Counted from the first letter of the stretch, positions 10,472 through 20,500 are shown. The stretch is DNA of 64,000 bases from Neisseria sp. Marseille-Q5346 (GCF_946902045.1 NZ_OX336253.1:620001-684000), one strand, 5' to 3'. Numbers and translations are program-made. The notes: generated by a model from the letters alone, not told the origin.

Positions 10472-12697
10472 TTACTCAAACGGTTTCTTCTGCCAATAAA
10501 ACTTATCCTTTTTCAGACGGCCTTGAAATATATCGTCCTGTCCCAAAGCAAACACCAACGCGCCTGACAAATCAGTTCTCAACAAAGTAATGCCGTGCGC
10601 GCGGACACGATTTTGTACGGCAACGGTCGGATGTTTGTAGGCATTGGCATAGCCGCTGGATGCCACGGCATATTGCGGCGAAACCGTATGCAGAAAGCTG
10701 CCCGACGAAGCCGTGCTGCTGCCGTGATGTCCCAATACCAACACTTGGCTATACAGTGCATTGCCGTATTTCTCAATCAAACCGGCCTCGCCCTTCACGC
10801 CCAAATCGCCGGTTATCAACAAGGCTTTGCCGTTTGCTACGACACGCAATACGCAGCTTCGGTCATTATCTTCCTTACCAGCATTTTCAGACGGCCTGAG
10901 CAACTCGAAATCTACGCCGTCCCATTGCCATTTGTCTTCTTGGCAAAACTCTGCATTCGGATAAAACTCAGGTTGTCCGGCAAGCAATTTATCGGTACCG
11001 ACAGCCGCTACACTTTGAAAACCGCCGTCATGGTCAATATCATGGTGCGACAAAATCAGGCTGTCCAAACGGCGCACGCCCATCGCGTTCAAACTCGGCA
11101 CAATACCTGTTTGCGCCACTTGCTCCGTTCCCGTATCAAACAAAAGATTGCGGTTACGCGTTTGTATCAACACCGACAAACCTTGTCCTGCATCCATCAC
11201 CGTAACTCTTGCCACCCCCTCCTCCAGCTTGGCAGGACGGTAAAACACAAAGCTCAATAAAACCAGACATGCCCAAGGTTTCAAGCCCATTCCTTTAGGC
11301 AACAATAACAACAAAGCCGCCATCATCGCCAACACCAGCAAAGGTACAGGCGCCGCTGCGACGGCAAATTCAGGCGATACCGTAGCCAGCCATACCAAAC
11401 CACGCAAAGTATATTCCGCCAAAAATACCGCTACCAACTGGACAAGTTCAAAAGAAAAAACCGAACCCAGCAAAGCCAACGGCGTCAACACCCAAGAAAA
11501 CCAAGGAATAGCCAGAGCATTAACCAACGGACTGAGCAAAGGTAACGAAGCAAACAAATAGCCCAGCAATACCACCGACAACACCGTTGCCGCCCATTGC
11601 CCCCGTACAGCCAAACGCCAACCCGACTCTTTCAGACGGCCTGATGAAGCCCAAATCAAAGCAGCAACCAAGCCGAAAGACAACCACGTTCCCACGCCCA
11701 ATACTGCCAACGGATCCAACAACAAAACAACGGCCAAAGCCTGCCACCATGCCGTCCAGCCCGAGCCGCCACTTCCGTGCCACCATGCCCACGCAAACGC
11801 AGCCAACATCAACACACTGCGTTGCGTCGGTACGGAAAAACCGGCCAAAAGCGCATAAAACAAAGCACTAGCAACACCACCTGCCAATATCCACACACGC
11901 GGTTTCGCCGGAATCCACGGCAAATAACGGAAAATTCGCTTGATCAGCCAGGCAAACAATACCGCCACCATCGTTACATGCAAGCCCGAAATACTGACCA
12001 AGTGCGTCAGCCCCAAAGGCCGGAATGCCTGCCACAAAGGCGGCCGCAACGCCGATTGCTCGCCAATACTCAAAGCACGCATCAGCCCTATGCCGTCTGA
12101 AAACTCAGGATATTTGTCCGCCGTTCCCTGCCAACTTCGGCTTACCGCATCACGCATATTAGCCAAACCGAAACCGCCGCCTTGCCGCATAAGTTTCCTA
12201 TCGCGTCCCAAAGTACCCATGCCATCGATACCATTGGCCAAAGCCCATGTTTCACGGTTCAAACCGCGCGCATTCACTTCACCGATCACCGGCCTTACCC
12301 GCGCCGATACAGACCACCTGCTGCCCACCGCCCAATCGCGCCGCTGATAATCCGACAACATCAAATCAAAAGCCTGCCCACGTTCATCCCAAGCCCTTGC
12401 CGCAAACTGCACACGCCGTCCATCATCACGCGGCATATCCGCCACTTCAACCGTCAAAACTTTAGCCGATGCCTCCCCCACAGGCCATTGAGCAGCCAAA
12501 ACCAGACCTGTCCGCCACACTCCAAACGCCATGCCCACGCAGACGGCCAGCACCAACCAAGCTACAGCAAATTTTCGACACAACGCAAGCGCGCCAATAA
12601 TTACAGCCAACCAAACCCACCATGGCGGCACAAACGGCAACGCAAACGAAAGCACTACACCCACCACCCAAGCAGGCAACACAAACCGCCACGCCAT
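10472..12697 (-). CDS. comEC: ComEC/Rec2-family DNA uptake channel (neisserial ComA)
   Basis: The 741-aa inner-membrane protein carries single-stranded DNA into the cytoplasm during natural transformation. The N-terminal hydrophobic helices and DUF4131-type soluble region (about 1-190) are followed by the multi-helix Competence domain (about 190-480, with HLVSISGLHVTMVA). A C-terminal metallo-beta-lactamase-like domain carries SHHDIDHDGGF (near 530), LFDTGTE and LGHHGSSTASS, keeping the metal ligands as in those ComEC proteins thought to degrade the non-transforming strand. Four uptake sequences lie inside the coding region (about 10510, 10888, 11632, 12092). The presence of an intact uptake channel beside the Rhs arm fits the cassette-exchange picture below. 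Confidence 0.92.
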   Translation of the reverse strand: MAWRFVLPAWVVGVVLSFALPFVPPWWVWLAVIIGALALCRKFAVAWLVLAVCVGMAFGVWRTGLVLAAQWPVGEASAKVLTVEVADMPRDDGRRVQFAARAWDERGQAFDLMLSDYQRRDWAVGSRWSVSARVRPVIGEVNARGLNRETWALANGIDGMGTLGRDRKLMRQGGGFGLANMRDAVSRSWQGTADKYPEFSDGIGLMRALSIGEQSALRPPLWQAFRPLGLTHLVSISGLHVTMVAVLFAWLIKRIFRYLPWIPAKPRVWILAGGVASALFYALLAGFSVPTQRSVLMLAAFAWAWWHGSGGSGWTAWWQALAVVLLLDPLAVLGVGTWLSFGLVAALIWASSGRLKESGWRLAVRGQWAATVLSVVLLGYLFASLPLLSPLVNALAIPWFSWVLTPLALLGSVFSFELVQLVAVFLAEYTLRGLVWLATVSPEFAVAAAPVPLLVLAMMAALLLLLPKGMGLKPWACLVLLSFVFYRPAKLEEGVARVTVMDAGQGLSVLIQTRNRNLLFDTGTEQVAQTGIVPSLNAMGVRRLDSLILSHHDIDHDGGFQSVAAVGTDKLLAGQPEFYPNAEFCQEDKWQWDGVDFELLRPSENAGKEDNDRSCVLRVVANGKALLITGDLGVKGEAGLIEKYGNALYSQVLVLGHHGSSTASSGSFLHTVSPQYAVASSGYANAYKHPTVAVQNRVRAHGITLLRTDLSGALVFALGQDDIFQGRLKKDKFYWQKKPFE

Positions 12698-12754
12698 GAA
12701 CGCTTCCCTTAAATTATGATTATTAGATATGTAATAATAAATGCTTTTAGTAGA

Positions 12755-13895
12755 TTATGACAAATATTTGATTGCAGAATTTATGACCTGAATCCGTCCG
12801 ATTTTGTCGTAGATGTAATGGAGGACACCGCTTCTTTGGTCGGCGCTTTGAATCAGGTTGCCGGCTTTGTCGTAGGCGTAGGCGAAGGTATGGCCCAGCG
12901 CGTTGGTGCGTTTGAGCGGCAGTCCGTCCACTGCGAGTTCGTAGGCGGTTTTGGCACCGAGTCCGTCGATGTGGGCGGTCAGACGGTTGAGGCGGTCGTA
13001 TTCGAAGGTTTCGTGACTGCCGTCGGGATAGTCGGTACGGACGGGGTTGCCCGCTGCGTCGTAGTGGTGGCGGGTGGTATGGCCCAGCGCATCGGTAACG
13101 GTTTCGAGATCGCCGTATTCGGTGTAAGCGAAACGGGTGGTTTCGCCGGTACAGTCGGTAAAGCAGACGAGTTGGTCGAGGGTGTCGTAGTGTAGGCGTC
13201 GGGTTTTGCCTAAGGCGTCGGTAATGGTTTCGGGCAACCATTGGGCGTTGTAGCCGTAACTTGTGGTGTAACCGGCGGGGTCGGTGATGCTGATGAGGTT
13301 GCCGCGTCCGTCGTAGGTGTAGGCGGTAATCCTGCCGGCGGGATCGTTGACGGCAACCGGCAGGTTGAGGGTTTCGTGGTAGTCGATTTGGGTGCTGCTG
13401 CCGTCCGGGGCGGTGATGGCGATGACGTTGCCTTCGGTATCGTAGAGATAGCGGGTTTCGCGTCCGAGCGGGTCGCGTTCTACGGTAATGCGGCCGTAGC
13501 TGTCGCGTTCGCTGTCGCTGCGTCGTCCGTCGGCGTCGATGCGGTAGACGAGTTCGCGGTTTTCGTCGAAACCGTACACTTCCGTCCGCCCCAATGCGTC
13601 GGTAACGACGGTATGGTCTTTGCGGTAGGCGAACGTCCATTCTTCGCCGAGGTTGTTGCTGCTTTTGAGCACTTTGCCGTCGGTGTCGTAACGGTCGTAT
13701 TCGTAGCGGGACACCAGTCCGTCGGGCTGGCTGTGTTCGACCATGATGTGGTTTCGGTAGGCGAAACCGCGCAGTTTTTTGCCGTCTCGTCCGTAAACGG
13801 CGGTCAAATTGCCATAGCCAAAATCGACTTCGGCAAACAGCAGCCGTGCTCCGCCGTCGGGAGAGGTAATTTAGTAGAAGTCGTCTGAAAGTTGG
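12755..13895 (-). pseudogene. decayed Rhs core fragment
   Basis: This is a near-identical copy of parts of the full-length Rhs gene at 17513-21637 (offset about 6702 bp through most of its length). An open frame of 350 codons runs from 13807 to 12755. Compared with the intact gene, about 762 bp (254 codons, in frame) are missing, with the junction at a repeated TTTGTCGTAxGCGTA (the YDKA motif) near 12866. A second loss of about 274 bp near 13820 breaks the frame, and a CAA-to-TAA change at about 13873 stops the upstream part. The fragment ends in a short unrelated tail (VINSAIKYLS). There is no N-terminal domain and no toxin tip. Probably non-functional but able to recombine. Confidence 0.85.
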
Positions 13896-13925
13896 TTTTC
13901 AGACGACCTCTATATTAACTGCTAA

Positions 13926-14064
13926 TGAGATTGTTAAAGAACAAATGTTTCAGACGACCTCTAAGAAGATAGTGAGATCGTCTGAAAAACAGAAGCCGCG
14001 TGCGTACATACCGCACGTACCCTACGTCAAGACTGAAAGTTTTGTGTGGGGCTGCGGCTTGCTA
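13926..14064 (-). repeat. Rhs cassette boundary module, copy 1
   Basis: About 139 bp holding TTCAGACGACCT (13949-13960) and AGATCGTCTGAA (13975-13986), then AACAGAAGCCGCGTGCGTAC and a segment ending CTGCGGCTTGCTATAAC. A second copy lies at 16782-16898, and part of it is inverted at 48654-48766. It separates the decayed Rhs fragment from the AHH toxin/immunity pair. The uptake-like sequences are of the AGGTCGTCTGAA dialect rather than the host's AGGCCGTCTGAA. The preceding 13896-13925 also has an inverted TCGTCTGAA pair. Confidence 0.7.
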
Positions 14065-14084
14065 TAACTTACTTACAGAATATT

Positions 14085-14624
14085 TCATGTTAGAGGAAGA
14101 AATTCCATCTTCAAATTATTACTCACAACTAATTCTTTGAATTTATCAGAAAAAGCCCAAATTAAATCATCATTTATATCTTTTGCACAAAACTCAAAAC
14201 CAGATATATTTCCTAAAAATACAGGTGGATAATCAATAAACTTCTCTCCATCTATTTCATAAAAATTTGATTTTTCCATATCTACTAATTTAGCAGTTAA
14301 TTTAATTTTTCCAAGGAAAAATTTAAATTCATCATTCTTGATTCTAAGTTTAGCTGGAAAAAAATCTAATTCATTTTTTAATTTATCAGCTAATTTATTA
14401 ATGAAAGTTTCAGAGAACAATAACATCTTAGGAATTGTTTGAATATAATCTGTTTTAGAAATATTTTTGGAGGTATATCCACTCTGAGCTATAAAAACTG
14501 CTTCATCTGTATAATTGCCTTTATTGTAATTAATAAATTCCACAATTTTTCTATCATCCTGTTTTAAGTCCGCATAAGCATCTTCATTATCAACAGCAGA
14601 GTATATTTGATAAAGAGTCATCAT
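14085..14624 (-). CDS. candidate immunity protein for the AHH nuclease
   Basis: The 179-aa soluble protein starts at an ATG overlapping the stop of the AHH toxin cassette as ATGA, the usual tight toxin-immunity arrangement. The layout (LLFSETFINKLADKL, then FFPAKLRI, and a C-terminal DLIWAFSDKFKELVVSNNLKMEFLPL) resembles DUF1629/Imm11-type immunity proteins, in which a C-terminal 'S...k.....G..F.pl' segment is common. This family assignment is tentative. The gene is AT-rich, unlike the GC-rich Rhs core upstream, as is usual for variable tip/immunity pairs. Cytoplasmic location would fit a nuclease toxin. Confidence 0.65.
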   Translation of the reverse strand: MMTLYQIYSAVDNEDAYADLKQDDRKIVEFINYNKGNYTDEAVFIAQSGYTSKNISKTDYIQTIPKMLLFSETFINKLADKLKNELDFFPAKLRIKNDEFKFFLGKIKLTAKLVDMEKSNFYEIDGEKFIDYPPVFLGNISGFEFCAKDINDDLIWAFSDKFKELVVSNNLKMEFLPLT

Positions 14625-16756
14625 TTTTTTCCTTTTTTACTATTACTTTTAGAAGTTGGTGCAGCACAAGTATATTTGCCAGTTCTAAAACCTTCTCTTA
14701 ATTCGTTTTGCATTTTTAATATTTCTTCTGAGATTTTCTTTTTACTCCATTTTTTATTTTTAGCAATGGTAGCCAATCTTTCTAATCGTTGCTCAACCAT
14801 TTCATTATAAAGTTTATGCTCTGTAGTCCATCCACGATGTAACCCCAATTTTGGATTAGGGTCTATTCCCGTTGTCACAGGCAGATACATCATATTTGTT
14901 GCACCATGTATGCTTCTACCACTTTGTGCAAACATTGGATGATTTCTAAGCGACCATGGAATAAGATGTTGTCTTTGATAGCCACGTTTAGTTGGCATCC
15001 ATTGTGGCATGTCTTTTGACGTTCTCCTCCATCCCAAAGGATCGATCCAATCCTGAGTATTTGGAGCAAACTGGTAAAGGTTACTACCACCCAACAGCCC
15101 AATCGGGTCCTGGTTCACAAACCGTCCGACCTCAGGCTCGTAATACCGCATCAGGTTGTAATGCAGCCCGGTCTCTTCATCGTAATACTGGTTCTGCAGT
15201 CTGAACGGCTGGTGCGCATTCCGATAGACCCGCTCATCCTTTTTCAGACGGCCCCAGGCGGTGTATTCGCCGTACCATAAGAGATTACCATGGATGTCGG
15301 TCATCTCGCGCGGTATGCCGATTTGATCGTTATGGAAATAGGCGAGGTATTGCTCTTCGTCTTGGTTATTGTGGAAGACTTGCGCCAGCGGTTCGTAGCT
15401 GTCTTGGTCGGTGTAAATATAGGTGTAGCTGCCTTTATAGGTGTACTCCTGAAGTAATCGCGTTCCGTCCCAGACGAAATGGGTGCGTTTGGGGTCGGTA
15501 CTCATCCAGGCGAGTTTGTCTTGGCGCTCTTTGGAGAGGCGGCGTCCGAACGGGTCATAGGCGTATGTCCAGATCTCGGTGTTGCCGGCGGGCTTTTTGA
15601 TTTCGGCGCGGACAAGTTGGTTTTCTAAATCGTATTGGTAATATTGGTTTTCACCGTCGGGCAGCTGGCGGTAAATCAGGTTGCCCAATGCATCGTAGGT
15701 GTATTCGATGCCGTTGTATTCTTTGAGGCGGTTGCCGCTGCTAAGGTTACTGCCTTTGCCCTTCCCTTCGGCGGCTTTGTCGGAAAGGATGTTGTGGGCG
15801 GGGTCGAAGGCGAAGGTTTCGCTGCGGCCGCTTTGGCTGTTGCGGGCTTCCTGAACCCGTCCGATTTTGTCGTAGACGTAATTAAGGACTCCGCTTCTTT
15901 GGTCGGCGCTTTGAATCAGGTTGCCGGCTTTGTCGTAAGCGTAGCGGCGGTTGACGGCGCCGCCGGCCAGCGGGTTTTGTTTGCCGCGGGGTGTTTGTGT
16001 GCCGCTCCAAACGGTACGCTGGCTTTTCAGACGGCCCATGGGGTCATAGTCGTACAGGCTGCTGATGCTGCCCTGTGTCCTTTGGATTTCGCGGTGCAGT
16101 TTGTCGCGCTCGATGTCGCTGATGACTTCGCCGTCGAGGCTGATTTGGTGCAGGTGTCCGCTGCCGTAGTACAGGTAATCGATAGGGCGGCCGTCGGGCA
16201 GGATGGTGCGGATGCGGTTGCCCAGCGGGTCGTACTGGTAGCCTACGGTGGCGCTTTGGCCGTTGTGGACGGTGGTTTCGCCGATGAGGCGGTCGAGTTC
16301 GTCGTAGGCGAGTTCGACGCTGCTGTGCTGGTTGCGGGCTTTGGTCAGGTTGCCGGTAATCGGGTCGTATTCGAAACGGGTGCGGCTGATGCCTTCGTCT
16401 TTGCTTTGTCCGTTGCAGCCGGAGACTTTGCGGCTCTGCTTTTCGATCAGTTGGCCGAGGATGTTGCGTTTGAAATGATGGATGTGCCAAGTTTCGGGAC
16501 GCTCTTTCAGACGGCCTTCATGATTGCTTTGGCCGTATTCGGTCTGTTGGACCAGTTGTCCGGCGGCATCGTAGCCGTAGGCGGTGATTTTTCCGTCCCA
16601 GCCGGTTTCTTGGATCAGGTTGTCGGTTCGGTCGTAATCGAGACGGTAGGTTTCGCCATTTTCGTTGGTGAGGACGGTCAGACGGCGGGCTTTGTCGTAG
16701 GCGTAGGCGAAGGTATGGCCCAGCGCGTTGGTGCGTTTGAGCGGCAGTCCGTCCAC
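14621..16756 (-). CDS. orphan Rhs C-terminal cassette with AHH-type nuclease tip
   Basis: The 711-codon frame begins at a GTG in the middle of an Rhs core; homology to the intact Rhs (17972-19657) stops abruptly at 16780, where the boundary module begins. It therefore has no delivery domain. YD repeats fill residues 1-540, ending in GRFVNQDPIGL and WIDPLGW. The 134-aa tip contains RQHLIPWSLRNHP, HGATNMMYLPV and LHRGWTTEHKLYNEMVEQRL, matching the A/GHH nuclease layout, but the first His of the AHH pair is Gln. Without an N-terminus it is probably a silent donor cassette that could replace the GIY-YIG tip upstream by recombination; low-level expression from the GTG cannot be excluded. Confidence 0.75.
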   Translation of the reverse strand: MDGLPLKRTNALGHTFAYAYDKARRLTVLTNENGETYRLDYDRTDNLIQETGWDGKITAYGYDAAGQLVQQTEYGQSNHEGRLKERPETWHIHHFKRNILGQLIEKQSRKVSGCNGQSKDEGISRTRFEYDPITGNLTKARNQHSSVELAYDELDRLIGETTVHNGQSATVGYQYDPLGNRIRTILPDGRPIDYLYYGSGHLHQISLDGEVISDIERDKLHREIQRTQGSISSLYDYDPMGRLKSQRTVWSGTQTPRGKQNPLAGGAVNRRYAYDKAGNLIQSADQRSGVLNYVYDKIGRVQEARNSQSGRSETFAFDPAHNILSDKAAEGKGKGSNLSSGNRLKEYNGIEYTYDALGNLIYRQLPDGENQYYQYDLENQLVRAEIKKPAGNTEIWTYAYDPFGRRLSKERQDKLAWMSTDPKRTHFVWDGTRLLQEYTYKGSYTYIYTDQDSYEPLAQVFHNNQDEEQYLAYFHNDQIGIPREMTDIHGNLLWYGEYTAWGRLKKDERVYRNAHQPFRLQNQYYDEETGLHYNLMRYYEPEVGRFVNQDPIGLLGGSNLYQFAPNTQDWIDPLGWRRTSKDMPQWMPTKRGYQRQHLIPWSLRNHPMFAQSGRSIHGATNMMYLPVTTGIDPNPKLGLHRGWTTEHKLYNEMVEQRLERLATIAKNKKWSKKKISEEILKMQNELREGFRTGKYTCAAPTSKSNSKKGKK

Positions 16757-16780
16757 TGCGAGTTCGTAGGCGGTTTTGGC
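15095..16780 (-). repeat. Rhs core repeat shared with 17972-19657
   Basis: About 1.69 kb is directly repeated with offset 2877 bp. The part nearest the toxin tip differs by scattered changes; from roughly 15750 to 16780 it appears identical to 18630-19657. It gives an uninterrupted homology for swapping toxin tips. Confidence 0.85.
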
Positions 16781-16781
16781 T

Positions 16782-16898
16782 GAGATTGTTAAAGAACAAA
16801 TATTTCAGACGACCTCAAAGAAGGTATTGAGGTCGTCTGAAAAACAGAAACCGCGTGCTACGTCAGGACTGAAGGTTTTGTGCGGGCTACGGCTTGCT
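16782..16898 (-). repeat. Rhs cassette boundary module, copy 2
   Basis: This copy is related base by base to 13926-14064 but lacks about 20 bp in its middle. It contains an inverted pair of mucosa-dialect uptake sequences, TTCAGACGACCT at 16804-16815 and AGGTCGTCTGAA at 16830-16841. The pair forms a hairpin that may terminate transcription of the Imm26-like gene. The AHH toxin/immunity cassette is thus flanked on both sides by direct copies of the module. Confidence 0.75.
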
Positions 16899-16900
16899 TT

Positions 16901-17482
16901 TCACGCTTTTAAATTCCGGTGGTGAATTTTTTGAAACTCATCCGAAATAAAATCTCCAAATTCTGCAAATGATTCAATAGGTAAATTAAAAATTTCTGGT
17001 TTATAACGAATAAGCAAACTTAGGATATGATAATGACTTCTTGGTGTTTCTCGTAATTCAATTCTCTCGAATATTCTTTGTTTACCTTCCTCTTCATCTA
17101 TTTTTTGTGCAATGGAAAAATCTGCATTGTGAGCCACTCCTAAAGCAGGATTAATGGAAGTAATTTCACTTGGGGTTGGATCTTGGTAATCAGGATCTTG
17201 AGCAATTATCCGCCAGTCTGACTCTAGCTTTGATTCAAATAAGGTATGACAGTCTAAAACGGTTTTGAATAAAATTGGGTAATTTCCAGCATTTTTATAA
17301 TCGAATGGCTCAACTGGGCTTGAAGTAAACAAATCAAAAATTCCTACAGTGGCACCAAGCTTATTTTTAGCGATTATTCTACCGTAACCGAATAATTTAT
17401 CAGCTATTTTAAAACAAAATAAATCACCATTCTTAAGATATCTATATAAAGTTCTGTTTTTTTCCCAATTAAAGATTTTCAT
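16901..17482 (-). CDS. Imm26-like immunity protein for the GIY-YIG Rhs toxin
   Basis: The 193-aa protein starts with a segment (LKNGDLFCFKIADKLFGYGRIIAKNKLGATVGIFDLF, shown here only by position, about residues 18-54) that matches the 'GD.f.i.l.dg.yg.GrV' core of Imm26-family immunity proteins. I chose the Met at 17482 because AAAGGAAAAG precedes it; eight codons upstream add nothing. It lies 30 bp downstream of the full-length Rhs gene on the same strand and is strongly AT-rich. By position it protects against the GIY-YIG nuclease tip. Confidence 0.7.
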   Translation of the reverse strand: MKIFNWEKNRTLYRYLKNGDLFCFKIADKLFGYGRIIAKNKLGATVGIFDLFTSSPVEPFDYKNAGNYPILFKTVLDCHTLFESKLESDWRIIAQDPDYQDPTPSEITSINPALGVAHNADFSIAQKIDEEEGKQRIFERIELRETPRSHYHILSLLIRYKPEIFNLPIESFAEFGDFISDEFQKIHHRNLKA

Positions 17483-17512
17483 AATACTTTTCCTTTTCTG
17501 TAGCATAGAATG

Positions 17513-20500
17513 TTAAATTATTGGAAGATTTTTACAACCATTTTTGAGAATATGGTCTCTTCCCGCAACCATTGCTTTTTGTCTTTTAGCATTACGGGTC
17601 TTATTCTCAACAAATGAATGACATTTATTTCCTCTGGTTTTAGTTTTTTTAGGATTAAAATTACTTTTCTGACCTTTTTTAAGTTTTTTTCCTGTCAGTG
17701 TTCCATGTTGTCGAATACAGCCTTCCTCATATCCACGGGCGGTTTCGTAATCCAAATCGCTATATAATTCCACTAATTCTTCTACCCCAACTAATCTTCC
17801 TGATTTCCTGTGTTGTTTTGCACGCGTCTTTATATTATCCGTAATACCGATATAAAAAGGTTTACTATCCCCTGGTCTATACAATCCATAAACAGAATAT
17901 TTTTTTAATCCCAATGGATCTAACCAAATTTGAGCATTGGTGGCAAATTGATAAAAATTAGCTCCACCATCTAACCCGATCGGATCCTGATTCACAAACC
18001 GCCCCGCCTCTGGCTCGTAATACCGCATCAGGTTGTAATGCAGCCCGGTCTCTTCATCGAAGTATTGGTTCTGCAGTCTGAACGGCTGATGCGCATCCTT
18101 GTAAACCCGCTCATCTTTTTTCAGACGACCCCAAGCAGTGTATTCGCCGTACCATAAGAGATTGCCGTGGATGTCGGTCATCTCGCGCGGTATGCCGATT
18201 TGATCGTTATGGAAATAGCTGAGGTATTGTTTGCCGTCTTTGGCGTTGTCAAAAATTTGCGCCAGCGGTTCGTAGCTGTCTTGGTCGGTGTAGAGATAGG
18301 TGTAGCTGCCTTTGTAGGTGTACTCCTGAAGTAATCGCGTTCCGTCCCAGACGAAGTGGGTGCGTTTCGGGTCGGTGCTCGTCCAGGCGAGTTTGTCTTG
18401 GCGTTCTTTGGAGAGCCTTCTGCCGAACGGGTCGTAGGCGTATGTCCAGATCTCGGTGTTGCCGGCGGGCTTTTTGATTTCGGCACGGACGAGTTGGTTT
18501 TCTAAATCGTATTGGTAATATTGGTTTTCGCCATTAGGCAACTGGCGGTAGATCAGGTTGCCCAATGCGTCGTAGGTGTATTCGATGCCGTTGTATGATT
18601 CTAGGCGGTTTCCGCTGCTAATGTTACTGCCTTTGCCCTTCCCTTCGGCGGCTTTGTCGGAAAGGATGTTGTGGGCGGGGTCGAAGGCGAAGGTTTCGCT
18701 GCGGCCGCTTTGGCTGTTGCGGGCTTCCTGAACCCGTCCGATTTTGTCGTAGACGTAATTAAGGACTCCGCTTCTTTGGTCGGCGCTTTGAATCAGGTTG
18801 CCGGCTTTGTCGTAAGCGTAGCGGCGGTTGACGGCGCCGCCGGCCAGCGGGTTTTGTTTGCCGCGGGGTGTTTGTGTGCCGCTCCAAACGGTACGCTGGC
18901 TTTTCAGACGGCCCATGGGGTCATAGTCGTACAGGCTGCTGATGCTGCCCTGTGTCCTTTGGATTTCGCGGTGCAGTTTGTCGCGCTCGATGTCGCTGAT
19001 GACTTCGCCGTCGAGGCTGATTTGGTGCAGGTGTCCGCTGCCGTAGTACAGGTAATCGATAGGGCGGCCGTCGGGCAGGATGGTGCGGATGCGGTTGCCC
19101 AGCGGGTCGTACTGGTAGCCTACGGTGGCGCTTTGGCCGTTGTGGACGGTGGTTTCGCCGATGAGGCGGTCGAGTTCGTCGTAGGCGAGTTCGACGCTGC
19201 TGTGCTGGTTGCGGGCTTTGGTCAGGTTGCCGGTAATCGGGTCGTATTCGAAACGGGTGCGGCTGATGCCTTCGTCTTTGCTTTGTCCGTTGCAGCCGGA
19301 GACTTTGCGGCTCTGCTTTTCGATCAGTTGGCCGAGGATGTTGCGTTTGAAATGATGGATGTGCCAAGTTTCGGGACGCTCTTTCAGACGGCCTTCATGA
19401 TTGCTTTGGCCGTATTCGGTCTGTTGGACCAGTTGTCCGGCGGCATCGTAGCCGTAGGCGGTGATTTTTCCGTCCCAGCCGGTTTCTTGGATCAGGTTGT
19501 CGGTTCGGTCGTAATCGAGACGGTAGGTTTCGCCATTTTCGTTGGTGAGGACGGTCAGACGGCGGGCTTTGTCGTAGGCGTAGGCGAAGGTATGGCCCAG
19601 CGCGTTGGTGCGTTTGAGCGGCAGTCCGTCCACTGCGAGTTCGTAGGCGGTTTTGGCACCGAGTCCGTCGATGTGGGCGGTCAGACGGTTGAGGCGGTCG
19701 TATTCGAAGGTTTCGTGACTGCCGTCGGGATAGTCGGTACGGACGGGGTTGCCCGCTGCGTCGTAGTGGTGGCGGGTGGTATGGCCCAGCGCATCGGTAA
19801 CGGTTTCGAGATCGCCGTATTCGGTGTAAGCGAAACGGGTGGTTTCGCCGGTACAGTCGGTAAAGCAGACGAGTTGGTCGAGGGTGTCGTAGTGTAGGCG
19901 TCGGGTTTTGCCTAAGGCGTCGGTAATGGTTTCGGGCAACCATTGGGCGTTGTAGCCGTAACTTGTGGTGTAACCGGCGGGGTCGGTGATGCTGATGAGG
20001 TTGCCGCGTCCGTCGTAGGTGTAGGCGGTAATCCTGCCGGCGGGATCGTTGACGGCAACCGGCAGGTTGAGGGTTTCGTGGTAGTCGATTTGGGTGCTGC
20101 TGCCGTCCGGGGCGGTGATGGCGATGACGTTGCCTTCGGTATCGTAGAGATAGCGGGTTTCGCGTCCGAGCGGGTCGCGTTCTACGGTAATGCGGCCGTA
20201 GCTGTCGCGTTCGCTGTCGCTGCGTCGTCCGTCGGCGTCGATGCGGTAGACGAGTTCGCGGTTTTCGTCGAAACCGTACACTTCCGTCCGCCCCAATGCG
20301 TCGGTAACGACGGTATGGTCTTTGCGGTAGGCGAACGTCCATTCTTCGCCGAGGTTGTTGCTGCTTTTGAGCACTTTGCCGTCGGTGTCGTAACGGTCGT
20401 ATTCGTAGCGGGACACCAGTCCGTCGGGCTGGCTGTGTTCGACCATGATGTGGTTTCGGTAGGCGAAACCGCGCAGTTTTTTGCCGTCTCGTCCGTAAAC

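Noticed and set aside
11587..12712. Several Pro/Thr/His-rich frames opposite comEC
   Set aside because: Antisense shadows without start signals or domains.
18671..19897. Long plus-strand open frame (408 codons) opposite the Rhs core, and similar ones at 15635-16783, 19943-20866, 45200-46210 and 49794-50804
   Set aside because: They are antisense frames produced by the GC-rich, biased codon use of YD repeats. The translations are Val/Ala/Gly-rich with no domain, no ribosome site, and they recur wherever the Rhs core is copied.
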